Source of the DNA: an uncultured Spirochaetaceae bacterium
Lineage (GTDB): Bacteria > Spirochaetota > Spirochaetia > Sphaerochaetales > Sphaerochaetaceae
DNA length: 35,332 nt
Reading direction: 5' to 3'
NCBI GenBank assembly: GCA_945910645.1
Contig: CAMDZB010000013.1
Location: 1 to 35,332, forward strand
A program made the translations under genes and the position numbers. Shown piece after piece: positions 6,248 to 13,567 of this stretch; the first letter of the stretch is position 1; each line of letters opens with the position of its first letter. Below the pieces are notes generated by a model, which saw only the letters and a program-made list of their open reading frames with translations, did not search any database and was not told the origin of the DNA.

Positions 6248-7763
6248 TTTTGCCTCCTACAGTAGTCATCATAAATCCAATTTCTTCTTTAGTTATTCTT
6301 CTTGCATCAACAACGCCACTGACTTTACCACCGCAGAGTACAAGGATTCTGTCGCATAGTTCAAGAAGGACGTCAAGCTCCTCACCAACGTACATAACGG
6401 CAGCTCCGTTCATCTTCTGTTCTGTAAGCAAATTATAAATAGCATATGATGTGTTGATATCAAGACCTCTAACTGCGTATGCCGTTAAAAGCACTGGAGG
6501 GGAGGCTGCGATTTCACGTCCAACTAGCACTTTCTGAATATTACCGCCAGACATTCGTCTTACAGGAAATGCTGTGGATGGAGTTACAACGTCAAGTTCC
6601 TTCCATACGTTCTTTGCAAGCTCTTCAGGCGACTTTCTATTAACAAATATGCTCTTACCCTTCTTCCATGAGCGGAGCATCATGTTGTTAGTCATACCCA
6701 TCGAGCCGACAAGTCCCATACCAAGACGATCTTCAGGAACAAAGCCCATTCCAACGCCAATTTCTCTAATCTGGCGAGGTGTCTTTCCGACAAGCTCTTT
6801 CTCCGTTCCTGCATCATCTATGAACTTAATGCTGCCTTCTTTAATAGGGTAGAGGCCTGTGATAGCCTCAAGGAGCTCTTTCTGACCCGATCCTGCAACA
6901 CCTGCAACACCGAGAATTTCACCAGTCTTCATATCAAATGATACGCCATCGAGCTTCTTAACGCCCTCGTTGTCAAATACTGTGACGTTCTCAAGTCTGA
7001 GCCTTTCTTTCTTGTTCTCGCAGAGAGGCCTGTCGATGTTGAGCGTAACTGCGTGTCCTACCATCATGTCAGTAAGGGACTGAGCTGTAGACTCCTTTGT
7101 ATTGACAGTGCCGATGTATTTACCCTTTCTGAGGATTGCAACCTTATCGGATACATCAAGCACTTCTGCAAGCTTATGTGTGATGAGAATGATAGCTTTT
7201 CCATCGTCCTTCATGTTTCTAAGAACTGCAAATAGCTTATCAGTCTCTTGAGGAGTTAACACAGCTGTTGGTTCATCAAGAATCAATATCTCTGCTCCTC
7301 TATATAGGGTTTTAACGATTTCAATTGTCTGCTTTTGTGACACCGACATATCATAGATCTTCATCTTAGGATCAACGTCAAAGCCGTACTTGTCGCAAAT
7401 TTCTTTAACCTTGTCGTTAACTTTAGCAAGATCGAGCTTTTCATCAAGACCCAAAACTATGTTCTGAGCCGCTGTAAACACGTCTACAAGATGATAGTGT
7501 TGGTGAATCATTCCGATGCCGTACGCAAAGGAATCCTTTGGTGAACGAATTGAAATAGGCACGCCGTCTTTCAAAATTACACCACTGTCCGGCTGATAGA
7601 TACCCGAAAGCATGTTCATAAGGGTGGTTTTGCCAGATCCGTTCTCTCCAAGCAGACAGAGAATCTCACCTTTATTAATTTGTAGGTTGACTCCGTCGTT
7701 TGCAACAACTGACCCAAATGTCTTTCTTATATCCTTCAGTTCAATAGCACAATTGTTCTGCAC
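6237..7763 (-). CDS. Nucleoside-type ABC transporter ATPase with two nucleotide-binding domains (NupO/PnrC-like)
   Basis: A fused double ATPase of 508 residues that powers the two downstream permeases. Domain 1 is intact: Walker A GENGSGKTT, signature SVSQKQT and Walker B ILILDEP. Domain 2 (from about residue 250) is degenerate: Walker A reads GVAGSGQKE without the GKS/T, and Walker B reads LLTAYAVRGLD where the paralogue at 29281 has LLIFVQPTRGLD. Its signature SGGNIQ is kept. Asymmetric domains are normal in this RbsA/NupO family, although the AYAV change is further from consensus. The start is GTG at 7763 with GGAG eight bases upstream. First gene of the operon. Confidence 0.88.
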   Translation of the reverse strand: MQNNCAIELKDIRKTFGSVVANDGVNLQINKGEILCLLGENGSGKTTLMNMLSGIYQPDSGVILKDGVPISIRSPKDSFAYGIGMIHQHYHLVDVFTAAQNIVLGLDEKLDLAKVNDKVKEICDKYGFDVDPKMKIYDMSVSQKQTIEIVKTLYRGAEILILDEPTAVLTPQETDKLFAVLRNMKDDGKAIILITHKLAEVLDVSDKVAILRKGKYIGTVNTKESTAQSLTDMMVGHAVTLNIDRPLCENKKERLRLENVTVFDNEGVKKLDGVSFDMKTGEILGVAGVAGSGQKELLEAITGLYPIKEGSIKFIDDAGTEKELVGKTPRQIREIGVGMGFVPEDRLGMGLVGSMGMTNNMMLRSWKKGKSIFVNRKSPEELAKNVWKELDVVTPSTAFPVRRMSGGNIQKVLVGREIAASPPVLLTAYAVRGLDINTSYAIYNLLTEQKMNGAAVMYVGEELDVLLELCDRILVLCGGKVSGVVDARRITKEEIGFMMTTVGGKNGR

Positions 7764-7815
7764 TTTAATCTCCTTTCAAAATTTTTTGTGGAACTGTAGT
7801 ATCAAAAAACCTTGT

Positions 7816-7849
7816 GTATTTTAAGAAAAATACTTCTTCTATTATACCA
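7816..7849 (-). promoter_or_regulatory. Extended -10 promoter and leader hairpin for the ABC operon
   Basis: On the minus strand TGGTATAAT (7849-7841) is a full extended -10 element; no good -35 box is visible. Transcription would begin about 70 bases before the GTG start. The leader then contains a seven-pair hairpin, GTATTTT-TCTT-AAAATAC (7833-7816), without a U-run. I see no known riboswitch. Confidence 0.6.
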
Positions 7850-7887
7850 TAAAATGCTTTTTTCATAAAATATTTTTACACTTTTGT

Positions 7888-7916
7888 ATTGCACAAAAAG
7901 GGAATATTGTGTAATG
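7888..7916 (+). promoter_or_regulatory. Candidate sigma-70 promoter of the aminotransferase gene
   Basis: TTGCAC (7888-7893), a 17-base spacer and TAATGT (7911-7916). Transcription would start about 80 bases before the GTG at 8002. A short G/C-rich hairpin (TGCCCCCTTGGAGGCA, with one mismatch) lies in the leader at 7938-7953. Confidence 0.45.
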
Positions 7917-8001
7917 TTTTTTTTGCGTAAAAATAATTGCCCCCTTGGAGGCATGAAGAAATATCGTAAAAAGTATTTTTTTAAAGGATGGGCGGTGAAA
8001 A

Positions 8002-9342
8002 GTGATTGACAATGCCACTTACCTTAAGCGTTCTGAAGAATACGAAAGCTCAGCACGCTCTTATTCACGCAAGTTCCCTATAGCAATTAAGAAGGCTAAG
8101 GGAGTAGTAATTGAAGATGTAGAGGGAAAAACGTATATCGACTTCCTCTGCGGGGCAGGAACTCTTGCTCTTGGACACAACGATGATGAGATCAATTCAC
8201 TATTGATCGACTACATCAAAAGCGATGCTCCACTTCACACTCTAGACATGATTACACCTGCAAAAGATGAATTTGCAAGCACACTATTTTCATGTTTCCC
8301 AGAAGATTTTAGAAAGAACGCAAAGATTCAATTCTGCGCACCTGCTGGTACTGATGCAATAGATGCAGCAATTAAGCTCTGCCGTATCGCAACAGGACGC
8401 CGCATGGTGATCTCATTCTCAGGCGGATACCACGGAATGGGTCAGGGGCCACTCACGCTCATGGGAAACCTCCACGCAAAACAGCACATCAACGGACTCT
8501 CATCAGACGTTCAGTTCTTCCCATATCCTTATGCATACAGACCTGCATTTGGCGTAAAAGGGGATGAGGGCGTTGAGATATGCATAAACTTCTTTGAAAG
8601 GATGCTTAAGGATCCTGAAAGCGGAATCACGCTCCCTGCATGTGTAGTACTTGAGGCAATTCAGGGAGAGGGCGGTGTAATTCCTGCACCAAAGAAGTTC
8701 CTACAAGCTGTAAGAAGAGTGACAGAGGAGCTTGGAATTCCACTCATTCTTGATGAGGTTCAGGCAGGAATCGGAAGAAGCGGTGACTTCTTTGCATTTG
8801 AGGAATCAGGAATCACTCCAGACTGTATTGCTATCTCAAAGGCTGTAGGTGGATCACTTCCAATGGCAATTATGGCATACAACAAGAAGCTTGATAAGTG
8901 GGATGCAGGCACACACGCAGGAACATTCCGTGGAACAACTCTATCCATGGTTGCAGGAGAGCGCCTTATGAAGAGAGTAAACACAAAGCCATTCCTAAAC
9001 GAAGTTAAAGAGAAGGGCGATGCCTTCAAGAAGCACTTTGAGGCCTTAAAGAGTGAATGCCCGATTATCGGCGATGTAAGAGGTCGCGGAATGATGCTTG
9101 GAATAGAAATTGTTGATCCAAAAAGCAAAGAAGATATATGTGGAGCAAAGGCCGCAAGCGGAGAGATTGCCTCAGAGCTTCAGCGCACATGTTTCAACAA
9201 CGGCTTGATTATGGAGAAGGGCGGACGAAATGGAGCTGTGATGCGCTGCCTTACGGCGCTTTCAATCCCACGCGAACACCTTGATAAGGGAATAGACATC
9301 CTTACTGAGAGCATCAAAACAGTAAATAAAAAGTACTGCTAA
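8002..9342 (+). CDS. Class III PLP aminotransferase, likely diaminobutyrate--2-oxoglutarate transaminase
   Basis: Cytoplasmic PLP enzyme of 446 residues, the usual length for the family. Family marks in order: FLCGAGTLALGH near the N-terminus, APAGTDAIDAA (cofactor phosphate site), FSGGYHGMGQG, ILDEVQAGIGRSG (Asp to the pyridine nitrogen), and SKAVGGSLPMA holding the catalytic Lys. HAGTFRGTTLSM is the EctB/Dat type rather than the ornithine or acetylornithine type. The predicted reaction makes L-2,4-diaminobutyrate from aspartate semialdehyde using glutamate. No ectA, ectC or diaminobutyrate decarboxylase gene is adjacent, so the product's use is unknown. The GTG start at 8002 has a G-rich site (GGCGG) six bases upstream. 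The gene has its own promoter and terminator. Confidence 0.8.
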   Translation: MIDNATYLKRSEEYESSARSYSRKFPIAIKKAKGVVIEDVEGKTYIDFLCGAGTLALGHNDDEINSLLIDYIKSDAPLHTLDMITPAKDEFASTLFSCFPEDFRKNAKIQFCAPAGTDAIDAAIKLCRIATGRRMVISFSGGYHGMGQGPLTLMGNLHAKQHINGLSSDVQFFPYPYAYRPAFGVKGDEGVEICINFFERMLKDPESGITLPACVVLEAIQGEGGVIPAPKKFLQAVRRVTEELGIPLILDEVQAGIGRSGDFFAFEESGITPDCIAISKAVGGSLPMAIMAYNKKLDKWDAGTHAGTFRGTTLSMVAGERLMKRVNTKPFLNEVKEKGDAFKKHFEALKSECPIIGDVRGRGMMLGIEIVDPKSKEDICGAKAASGEIASELQRTCFNNGLIMEKGGRNGAVMRCLTALSIPREHLDKGIDILTESIKTVNKKYC

Positions 9343-9380
9343 TTTTCAGAAAATACAAACTGATTTATTAAAATAACAGA

Positions 9381-9409
9381 TGTGAGGTGTAAAAACCTCA
9401 CATTTTTTT
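9381..9409 (+). terminator. Intrinsic terminator after the aminotransferase gene
   Basis: Stem TGTGAGGT/ACCTCACA around GTAAAA, followed by a run of seven T. Confidence 0.9.
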
Positions 9410-9440
9410 ATAAATTTTTTACGATTTCCTAAAATTGCTA

Positions 9441-9476
9441 TTGTAATAATGTATGAACATATGATAATATGCTCAT
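9441..9476 (+). promoter_or_regulatory. Promoter and ArsR-type operator directly before the repressor start
   Basis: TTGTAA (9441-9446), a 16-base spacer and GATAAT (9463-9468) form a plausible promoter whose start point would fall at about 9475-9477. A 24-base imperfect palindrome at 9453-9476 (ATGAACATAT on the left, ATATGCTCAT on the right) covers the -10 box and ends against the ATG at 9477. This resembles SmtB/CzrA operators (TGAAC-rich half sites), so the repressor very likely controls its own operon. There is no ribosome binding site before the ATG, so the message may be leaderless. Confidence 0.65.
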
Positions 9477-9782
9477 ATGAACAATAAAAGAATTGACGAT
9501 GAGGAACTTGTTGCACTTCTTGCTGACTTCTTTAAAAACTTCGGTGATACAAGCCGTTTACGAATACTAAACGAGCTAATCAAGGGAGAAGCTAGCGTCA
9601 ACACAATTGCAGAAGAGCTGAATATGAGCCAATCTGCTGTGTCACACCAGCTTAAGACCCTAAAGTCATCAAAGCTTGTTAAGAGGCGTCAGGATGGCAA
9701 AAACGTATTCTATTCCCTTGATGATGAACACGTAAAGGGAATTATCGACTATGCGCTACTACATATAATGGAGGAGGTATAA
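9477..9782 (+). CDS. ArsR/SmtB-family zinc-type transcriptional repressor
   Basis: Winged-helix metal sensor of 101 residues. DNA-binding helix: NTIAEELNMSQSAVSHQLKT (about residues 42-61), followed by the wing KRRQDGKNVFYSL. The C-terminal helix has D83, H85, H96 and E99, matching the alpha5 zinc ligands of Synechococcus SmtB (D104, H106, H117, E120) in spacing and identity. There are no cysteines, so a CadC-like alpha3N site is absent. Metal binding should release the operator at 9453-9476 and induce the ATPase gene, which starts three bases downstream. The ATG was chosen because no later start would keep the N-terminal helix; it has no visible Shine-Dalgarno. Zn(II) is the best guess, with Co(II) or Cd(II) possible. 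Confidence 0.88.
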   Translation: MNNKRIDDEELVALLADFFKNFGDTSRLRILNELIKGEASVNTIAEELNMSQSAVSHQLKTLKSSKLVKRRQDGKNVFYSLDDEHVKGIIDYALLHIMEEV

Positions 9783-9785
9783 ATT

Positions 9786-11705
9786 ATGAGTGATCACGAA
9801 CATCACGAACACGAACATCACGAACACGAACACGAGCATGAGGATGAGGAGCTATCCTTAAAATCATGGTTGATTTCATTAGGATTGTTTTTAGTTATAT
9901 CTATTGTTGATCATGTATTTGACATTGAGGCACTGTTGAGAGTAGGTCTTCCTGCAACTATAAGCCGTATAATCTATGTAGGCCTCTGGTTCTGCCTATA
10001 CGTATTTATATCATACGATGTATTAAAAGGCTCGATTATGGGCATAATTCACCGTGATCCGTTTGATGAGCTACTCCTTATGAGTATTGCATCCCTTGGT
10101 GCATTCTGTATCGGCGATTTCAGCGAGGCAATATCTGTAATTCTATTCTACAACCTTGGCGAGTACTTCTGTTCACTTGGCGAGGAGAAGAGCAAAAAGA
10201 ACCTTAAGAGCCTACTTGCGCTTCAGCCTGAGAATGCAAACCTTGTAGGCGAGGATGGAAAGCCTTCAGTTGTAAGCGCATCATCCCTTAAAAAAAGCGA
10301 TGTAATATTGATTATGGCCGGAGAAAGAGTGCCTGCAGATGCCACAGTAATAGAGGGTCAGACCTTCCTTGATACATCATCTTTAACAGGCGAAAGTAAG
10401 CCTATGAAGGTTGAAAAGGGGTCAAAACTGCTTTCAGGAAGCATGAACATATCAGGTGCTGTAAAGGCCGTTGTGGAACTGCCATCATCAGAGAGTACAG
10501 CGGCAAGAATTATGAACCTTGTGAGTGATGCGTCAAAGACAGGATCACAAAGGGAGAAGTTCATCACTCGTTTTGGACGTATTTACACGCCAGCTGTAGT
10601 CTGTGCATCTCTAGTGTTATTTATAGGAATGGGTGCAATCACAGGACTTTGGAGCATATGGTTTACACGTGCCCTTAACTTCTTAGTAATATCCTGTCCA
10701 TGTGCGCTTGTGATCTCAGTTCCACTGACATACTTTATGAGTATGGGTTCTGCGTCAAAGAAGGGCGTACTCATCAAGGGTGCTATCCACATTGAGGATC
10801 TTGAGAAGGTTAAGACGATGTGTTTTGACAAAACTGGTACGCTTACAAAGGAGACTCTAAACGTCATCCGCTTTATCCCTGAGGAGAAAGAAACGGAGCT
10901 TCTAACGCTTGCACTAAAAGGCGAGGCTAAATCAAAGCATCCAGTCGCCCTAAGCATCCAGAGAGCCTGTACAGAGCGTGGAATTGAAAACATGGCATCA
11001 TACAACAACATTAAGGAGATTGCAGGTAAGGGCATTGTAGTTCACGATAATGATGATACAATCCTTCTTGGAAATACAAAGCTATTGAAGGACTTTGGCA
11101 TTGATGAGGAAGAAAAAGATGAGGTTAACACCATCGTAAACGTTGTGAAGAACGGCGTATTTCTTGGAAAGATCGTAATCGGCGATGAGGTCAAAGAAGA
11201 GGCGCCTTATGTAGTTAGCACCCTCAAGAGCATGGGAATTAAAACCGTTATGCTCACAGGGGACAGGGAAAAGTCTGCAAAGCATGTAGCAGACGAGCTT
11301 AACATCGACTCGTATAAGGCTGGCCTCCTTCCACTTGATAAGGTAAACGAGGTTGAAAGACTTAAGAAGGATAATCCTAAGGTTGGATTTATAGGAGACG
11401 GCATAAACGATGCTGCTGTGCTTTTAAAGTCGGATGTTGGTATCTCCATGGGTGGAATATCATCAGATGTGGCAATCGAAAGCTCATCAATCGTGCTTGT
11501 AAACCCATCGTTAAAGGGCTTAATTGTAGCCCTAAAGAGTGCAAAGAAGACAATGGCCATAGTTAAGGAGAACATTATATTCTCACTTGGCGTAAAACTA
11601 TTGATTCTAATACTATCTGTATTCGGTATCGGCGGCATGTGGCTTGCAATCTTTGGAGACGTCGGGCTTGCAATCCTTGCGATTTTAAACGCTTTAAGAG
11701 CATAA
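9786..11705 (+). CDS. P1B-type heavy-metal translocating ATPase (Zn/Cd/Pb exporter type)
   Basis: Integral membrane pump of 639 residues that exports divalent metal using ATP. The first 23 residues are a His/Glu-rich tail with ten histidines in short repeats; the CxxC HMA domain common in ZntA/CadA is absent. Then come membrane segments, the actuator motif SSLTGESKP, the transmembrane metal motif CPC at residues 304-306, the phosphorylation motif DKTGT with D348, and the hinge GDGINDAAVL. CPC with a ZntA-like C-terminus indicates Zn/Cd/Pb specificity rather than Cu. GGAGGAGG upstream lies in the end of the ArsR gene, and the two genes form one transcription unit. Induced by metal through the repressor, by inference from context. 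Confidence 0.92.
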   Translation: MSDHEHHEHEHHEHEHEHEDEELSLKSWLISLGLFLVISIVDHVFDIEALLRVGLPATISRIIYVGLWFCLYVFISYDVLKGSIMGIIHRDPFDELLLMSIASLGAFCIGDFSEAISVILFYNLGEYFCSLGEEKSKKNLKSLLALQPENANLVGEDGKPSVVSASSLKKSDVILIMAGERVPADATVIEGQTFLDTSSLTGESKPMKVEKGSKLLSGSMNISGAVKAVVELPSSESTAARIMNLVSDASKTGSQREKFITRFGRIYTPAVVCASLVLFIGMGAITGLWSIWFTRALNFLVISCPCALVISVPLTYFMSMGSASKKGVLIKGAIHIEDLEKVKTMCFDKTGTLTKETLNVIRFIPEEKETELLTLALKGEAKSKHPVALSIQRACTERGIENMASYNNIKEIAGKGIVVHDNDDTILLGNTKLLKDFGIDEEEKDEVNTIVNVVKNGVFLGKIVIGDEVKEEAPYVVSTLKSMGIKTVMLTGDREKSAKHVADELNIDSYKAGLLPLDKVNEVERLKKDNPKVGFIGDGINDAAVLLKSDVGISMGGISSDVAIESSSIVLVNPSLKGLIVALKSAKKTMAIVKENIIFSLGVKLLILILSVFGIGGMWLAIFGDVGLAILAILNALRA

Positions 11706-11767
11706 AAAGGGCAAAATTTATTATAAAGAAGGGTGGGTAAACTACGTTTAGCTGCCCTTTTATTTTT
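11705..11767 (+). terminator. Long-loop terminator after the metal ATPase gene
   Basis: AAAAGGGCA (11705-11713) pairs perfectly with TGCCCTTTT (11753-11761), followed by ATTTTT. A nested small hairpin, TAAAC-TAC-GTTTA, sits just inside the right arm. The T-run ends against the -35 box of the next gene's promoter. Confidence 0.7.
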
Positions 11768-11793
11768 ACATTATAATCTTTTTATGATACAAT
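11765..11793 (+). promoter_or_regulatory. Strong promoter giving a probably leaderless message
   Basis: TTTACA (11765-11770), a 17-base spacer and TACAAT (11788-11793), with an extended TGA before the -10 box. Seven bases separate the -10 from the ATG at 11801, so the transcript would start at or within a base of the start codon. No Shine-Dalgarno is present. Confidence 0.7.
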
Positions 11794-11800
11794 AAAACCT

Positions 11801-12097
11801 ATGGGACAGAGAGGAGAAGTGTTTTCAACACGTTGTAACACAGAGGAGCGTACATACTTTTTCAATGTACACGAGAACATCAGAAACGAGTATTCATTGA
11901 GTATTAACGAGAGTAAGCCATCGGAGAGCTCAGGGCGATTTTTGCGTCAGAGCGTTTTGGTTTACGAGGAGAACTTCGACGAATTTTTACAGCAGCTTCA
12001 AAAAGCAATAGATGTGATGAAGCTAAAAATCAAAGACAGAGATAAGAACAAATCTCAAAAGAAAGTAATTATTAAAAGAAAAAAGGAGGAGGACTAG
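11801..12097 (+). CDS. PUR-alpha-like nucleic acid-binding protein (DUF3276, BpuR-like)
   Basis: Small basic-tailed protein of 98 residues. MGQRGEVFST, ERTYFFNVHEN, LSINESK and VLVYEENFDEFLQQLQKAI follow the PUR-domain pattern of the DUF3276 family, whose Borrelia member BpuR binds DNA and RNA and, from published work, represses its own translation. The last 25 residues are highly charged (KDRDKNKSQKKVIIKRKKEED). The gene has its own promoter and no Shine-Dalgarno before ATG. It stops one base before deoD, so they are probably cotranscribed. Expected role: cytoplasmic nucleic acid-binding regulator; targets cannot be inferred. Confidence 0.82.
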   Translation: MGQRGEVFSTRCNTEERTYFFNVHENIRNEYSLSINESKPSESSGRFLRQSVLVYEENFDEFLQQLQKAIDVMKLKIKDRDKNKSQKKVIIKRKKEED

Positions 12098-12098
12098 T

Positions 12099-12824
12099 AT
12101 GTCAACACCACACAACAATGCAGAAAAGGGTCAGATTGCAAAGACAGTATTAATGCCTGGTGATCCACTTAGGGCAAAGTTTATCGCAGAACATTTCCTA
12201 AAAGATGCAGAGTGCTTTAACACAGTAAGAGGGATGTTAGGCTTTACAGGAACCTACGAGGGCAAGAGAGTCTCTGTGATGGGCTCAGGAATGGGAATGC
12301 CATCAATCGGCATCTACTCATGGGAGCTCTTCTCGTTCTATGATGTTGAGAATATCATCAGAATCGGATCTGCAGGTGCATACACGGAGGATCTTAATCT
12401 ATTTGACGTCTGCGTTGCAAAAAAAGCGTACTCAGAGAGTAGCTATGCAAAGGTTCAGCAGGGATACACAAGCGACACGATGCTCCCAAGTGAGAAGCTT
12501 AACAAGGTGATAGTCGAATCTGCAAATGAACTTGGAATAAAGATCCATGAGTGTATAGTTCACTCAAGCGACGTATTCTACTCAGCGCTTAAGGGCAAGG
12601 AATACGATGATTATCAGAAAAAGATTGAGGATTTACACCTTGATATTACCGAAATGGAAAGCTTTGCACTCTTTGCAAATGCAAAGGCGCTATCCAAAAA
12701 CGCAGCTTGTATCCTCACAGTGTCTGATAATCTTAAAAAGCACACTCTAACAACTGCAGAAGAGAGGCAGAACTCATTTACGAATATGATGAAAGTAGCC
12801 CTCAATGCTGCAATAAAACTATAA
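12099..12824 (+). CDS. deoD: Purine nucleoside phosphorylase, DeoD type
   Basis: Cleaves purine ribo- and deoxyribonucleosides with phosphate to base and (deoxy)ribose-1-phosphate in the cytoplasm. At 241 residues it has the normal hexameric PNP length. Visible motifs: MPGDPLRAKFIAE (phosphate-binding Arg), GSGMGMPSIGIYSWEL, RIGSAGAY, EMESFALF (ribose and base contacts) and TVSDNL with the catalytic Asp of the DeoD type. GGAGGAGG at 12086 provides a strong ribosome binding site. The two nucleoside-type ABC importers in this window would supply its substrate. Confidence 0.95.
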   Translation: MSTPHNNAEKGQIAKTVLMPGDPLRAKFIAEHFLKDAECFNTVRGMLGFTGTYEGKRVSVMGSGMGMPSIGIYSWELFSFYDVENIIRIGSAGAYTEDLNLFDVCVAKKAYSESSYAKVQQGYTSDTMLPSEKLNKVIVESANELGIKIHECIVHSSDVFYSALKGKEYDDYQKKIEDLHLDITEMESFALFANAKALSKNAACILTVSDNLKKHTLTTAEERQNSFTNMMKVALNAAIKL

Positions 12825-12826
12825 GT

Positions 12827-12846
12827 TATATAACACGTGTTATATA
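12827..12846. promoter_or_regulatory. Perfect 20-base palindrome between deoD and the HD gene
   Basis: TATATAACACGTGTTATATA is fully self-complementary around CACGTG and fills the gap between the deoD stop (12824) and the TTG start at 12847. No T-run follows, so it is not an ordinary terminator. It could be an operator for an unknown dimeric regulator or a hairpin that limits translation of the next gene. Confidence 0.55.
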
Positions 12847-13455
12847 TTGGTAATTCAAAAGATTAACGCTGTGTATATAATTAGTGATGAAAACTTAAAG
12901 GTGCTTGAGAATAAGGCTCTTTCTGAGCTTGACATTAGGCGCCTTTTACATTCGCTTTCAACCGGGCAGGTTCTATACCGTCTCTATCCTCAATGCGGAA
13001 AGAAAAATGCTCGTTTTATCGCACTCTTTCACGATATTGCTCATCACTGGACGTCTTTTGAACTCAGAAGCTACATCAAAGATCATAACATTCACCTTGA
13101 GGATGGGGAGGAGGCGCGTGACATCCTACTTCATGCACCGATTGCTGCAGACTTGTTAAGACGAATGGTTCCCGACTGCCCAGATGAGTGGGTTAACGCA
13201 ATCAGACGTCACACAATTCCACATAAGGATATGTCTGAACTATCATACGCGCTCTTTGTTGCAGACATAATTGAACCTACACGCCCGTTCATAAGGGATG
13301 AGGAGAGGGAGAAGGTCTACGCGATGAAGAGCAATGATGCGCGTATGCTTTACAGCATGAGGGAGCAGGGAAAGTACCTTAGAAGCCAGGGGTGTGATCA
13401 CCTCAAATGCACAGAGGAACTTATGGACATTTTGAGTAAAAAGTGTCAAATTTAA
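12847..13455 (+). CDS. YqeK-like HD-domain hydrolase
   Basis: Predicted HD-superfamily metal-dependent phosphohydrolase of 202 residues. The pattern RRLLHSLSTGQ with H35, then FHDIAHH with H62-D63, then LLHAPIAADLL, AIRRHT and ALFVADIIEPTRP follows the YqeK family, which hydrolyses symmetrical dinucleoside tetraphosphates (Ap4A). The start is uncertain: TTG at 12847 directly follows a palindrome with no ribosome binding site. GTG at 12871 would still keep the whole domain and leave a short leader. It is in line with deoD. The C-terminal 45 residues go beyond the core and are unassigned. Confidence 0.75.
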   Translation: MVIQKINAVYIISDENLKVLENKALSELDIRRLLHSLSTGQVLYRLYPQCGKKNARFIALFHDIAHHWTSFELRSYIKDHNIHLEDGEEARDILLHAPIAADLLRRMVPDCPDEWVNAIRRHTIPHKDMSELSYALFVADIIEPTRPFIRDEEREKVYAMKSNDARMLYSMREQGKYLRSQGCDHLKCTEELMDILSKKCQI

Positions 13456-13527
13456 CCAATTTTTAATGATTTTATCCATTTTCACACAAAACTAATTGTT
13501 TAAAATTTCGAAATATCTCGATTTTGC

Positions 13528-13560
13528 TGTATAATGTATTTATATACTAAGTATGGGGGT
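13528..13560 (+). promoter_or_regulatory. Promoter -10 and ribosome binding site of the catabolic operon
   Basis: TGTATAAT at 13528-13535 is a good -10 with no convincing -35. A TCGA-AATATC-TCGA inverted pair lies just upstream (about 13508-13521) and could be an operator. GGGGGTG (13554-13560) is the ribosome binding site for the ATG at 13568. Confidence 0.5.
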
Positions 13561-13567
13561 GTGAATT

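Noticed and set aside
7764-7840. Purine riboswitch before the first ABC operon
   Set aside because: A purine transporter makes this tempting, but the leader is too short and lacks the three-way junction motifs; only one A/T-rich hairpin is present.
7953-8009. Eighteen-codon leader peptide before the aminotransferase
   Set aside because: The GGAGG is one base from the ATG, too close for normal initiation, and the frame overlaps the gene start without an attenuator structure.
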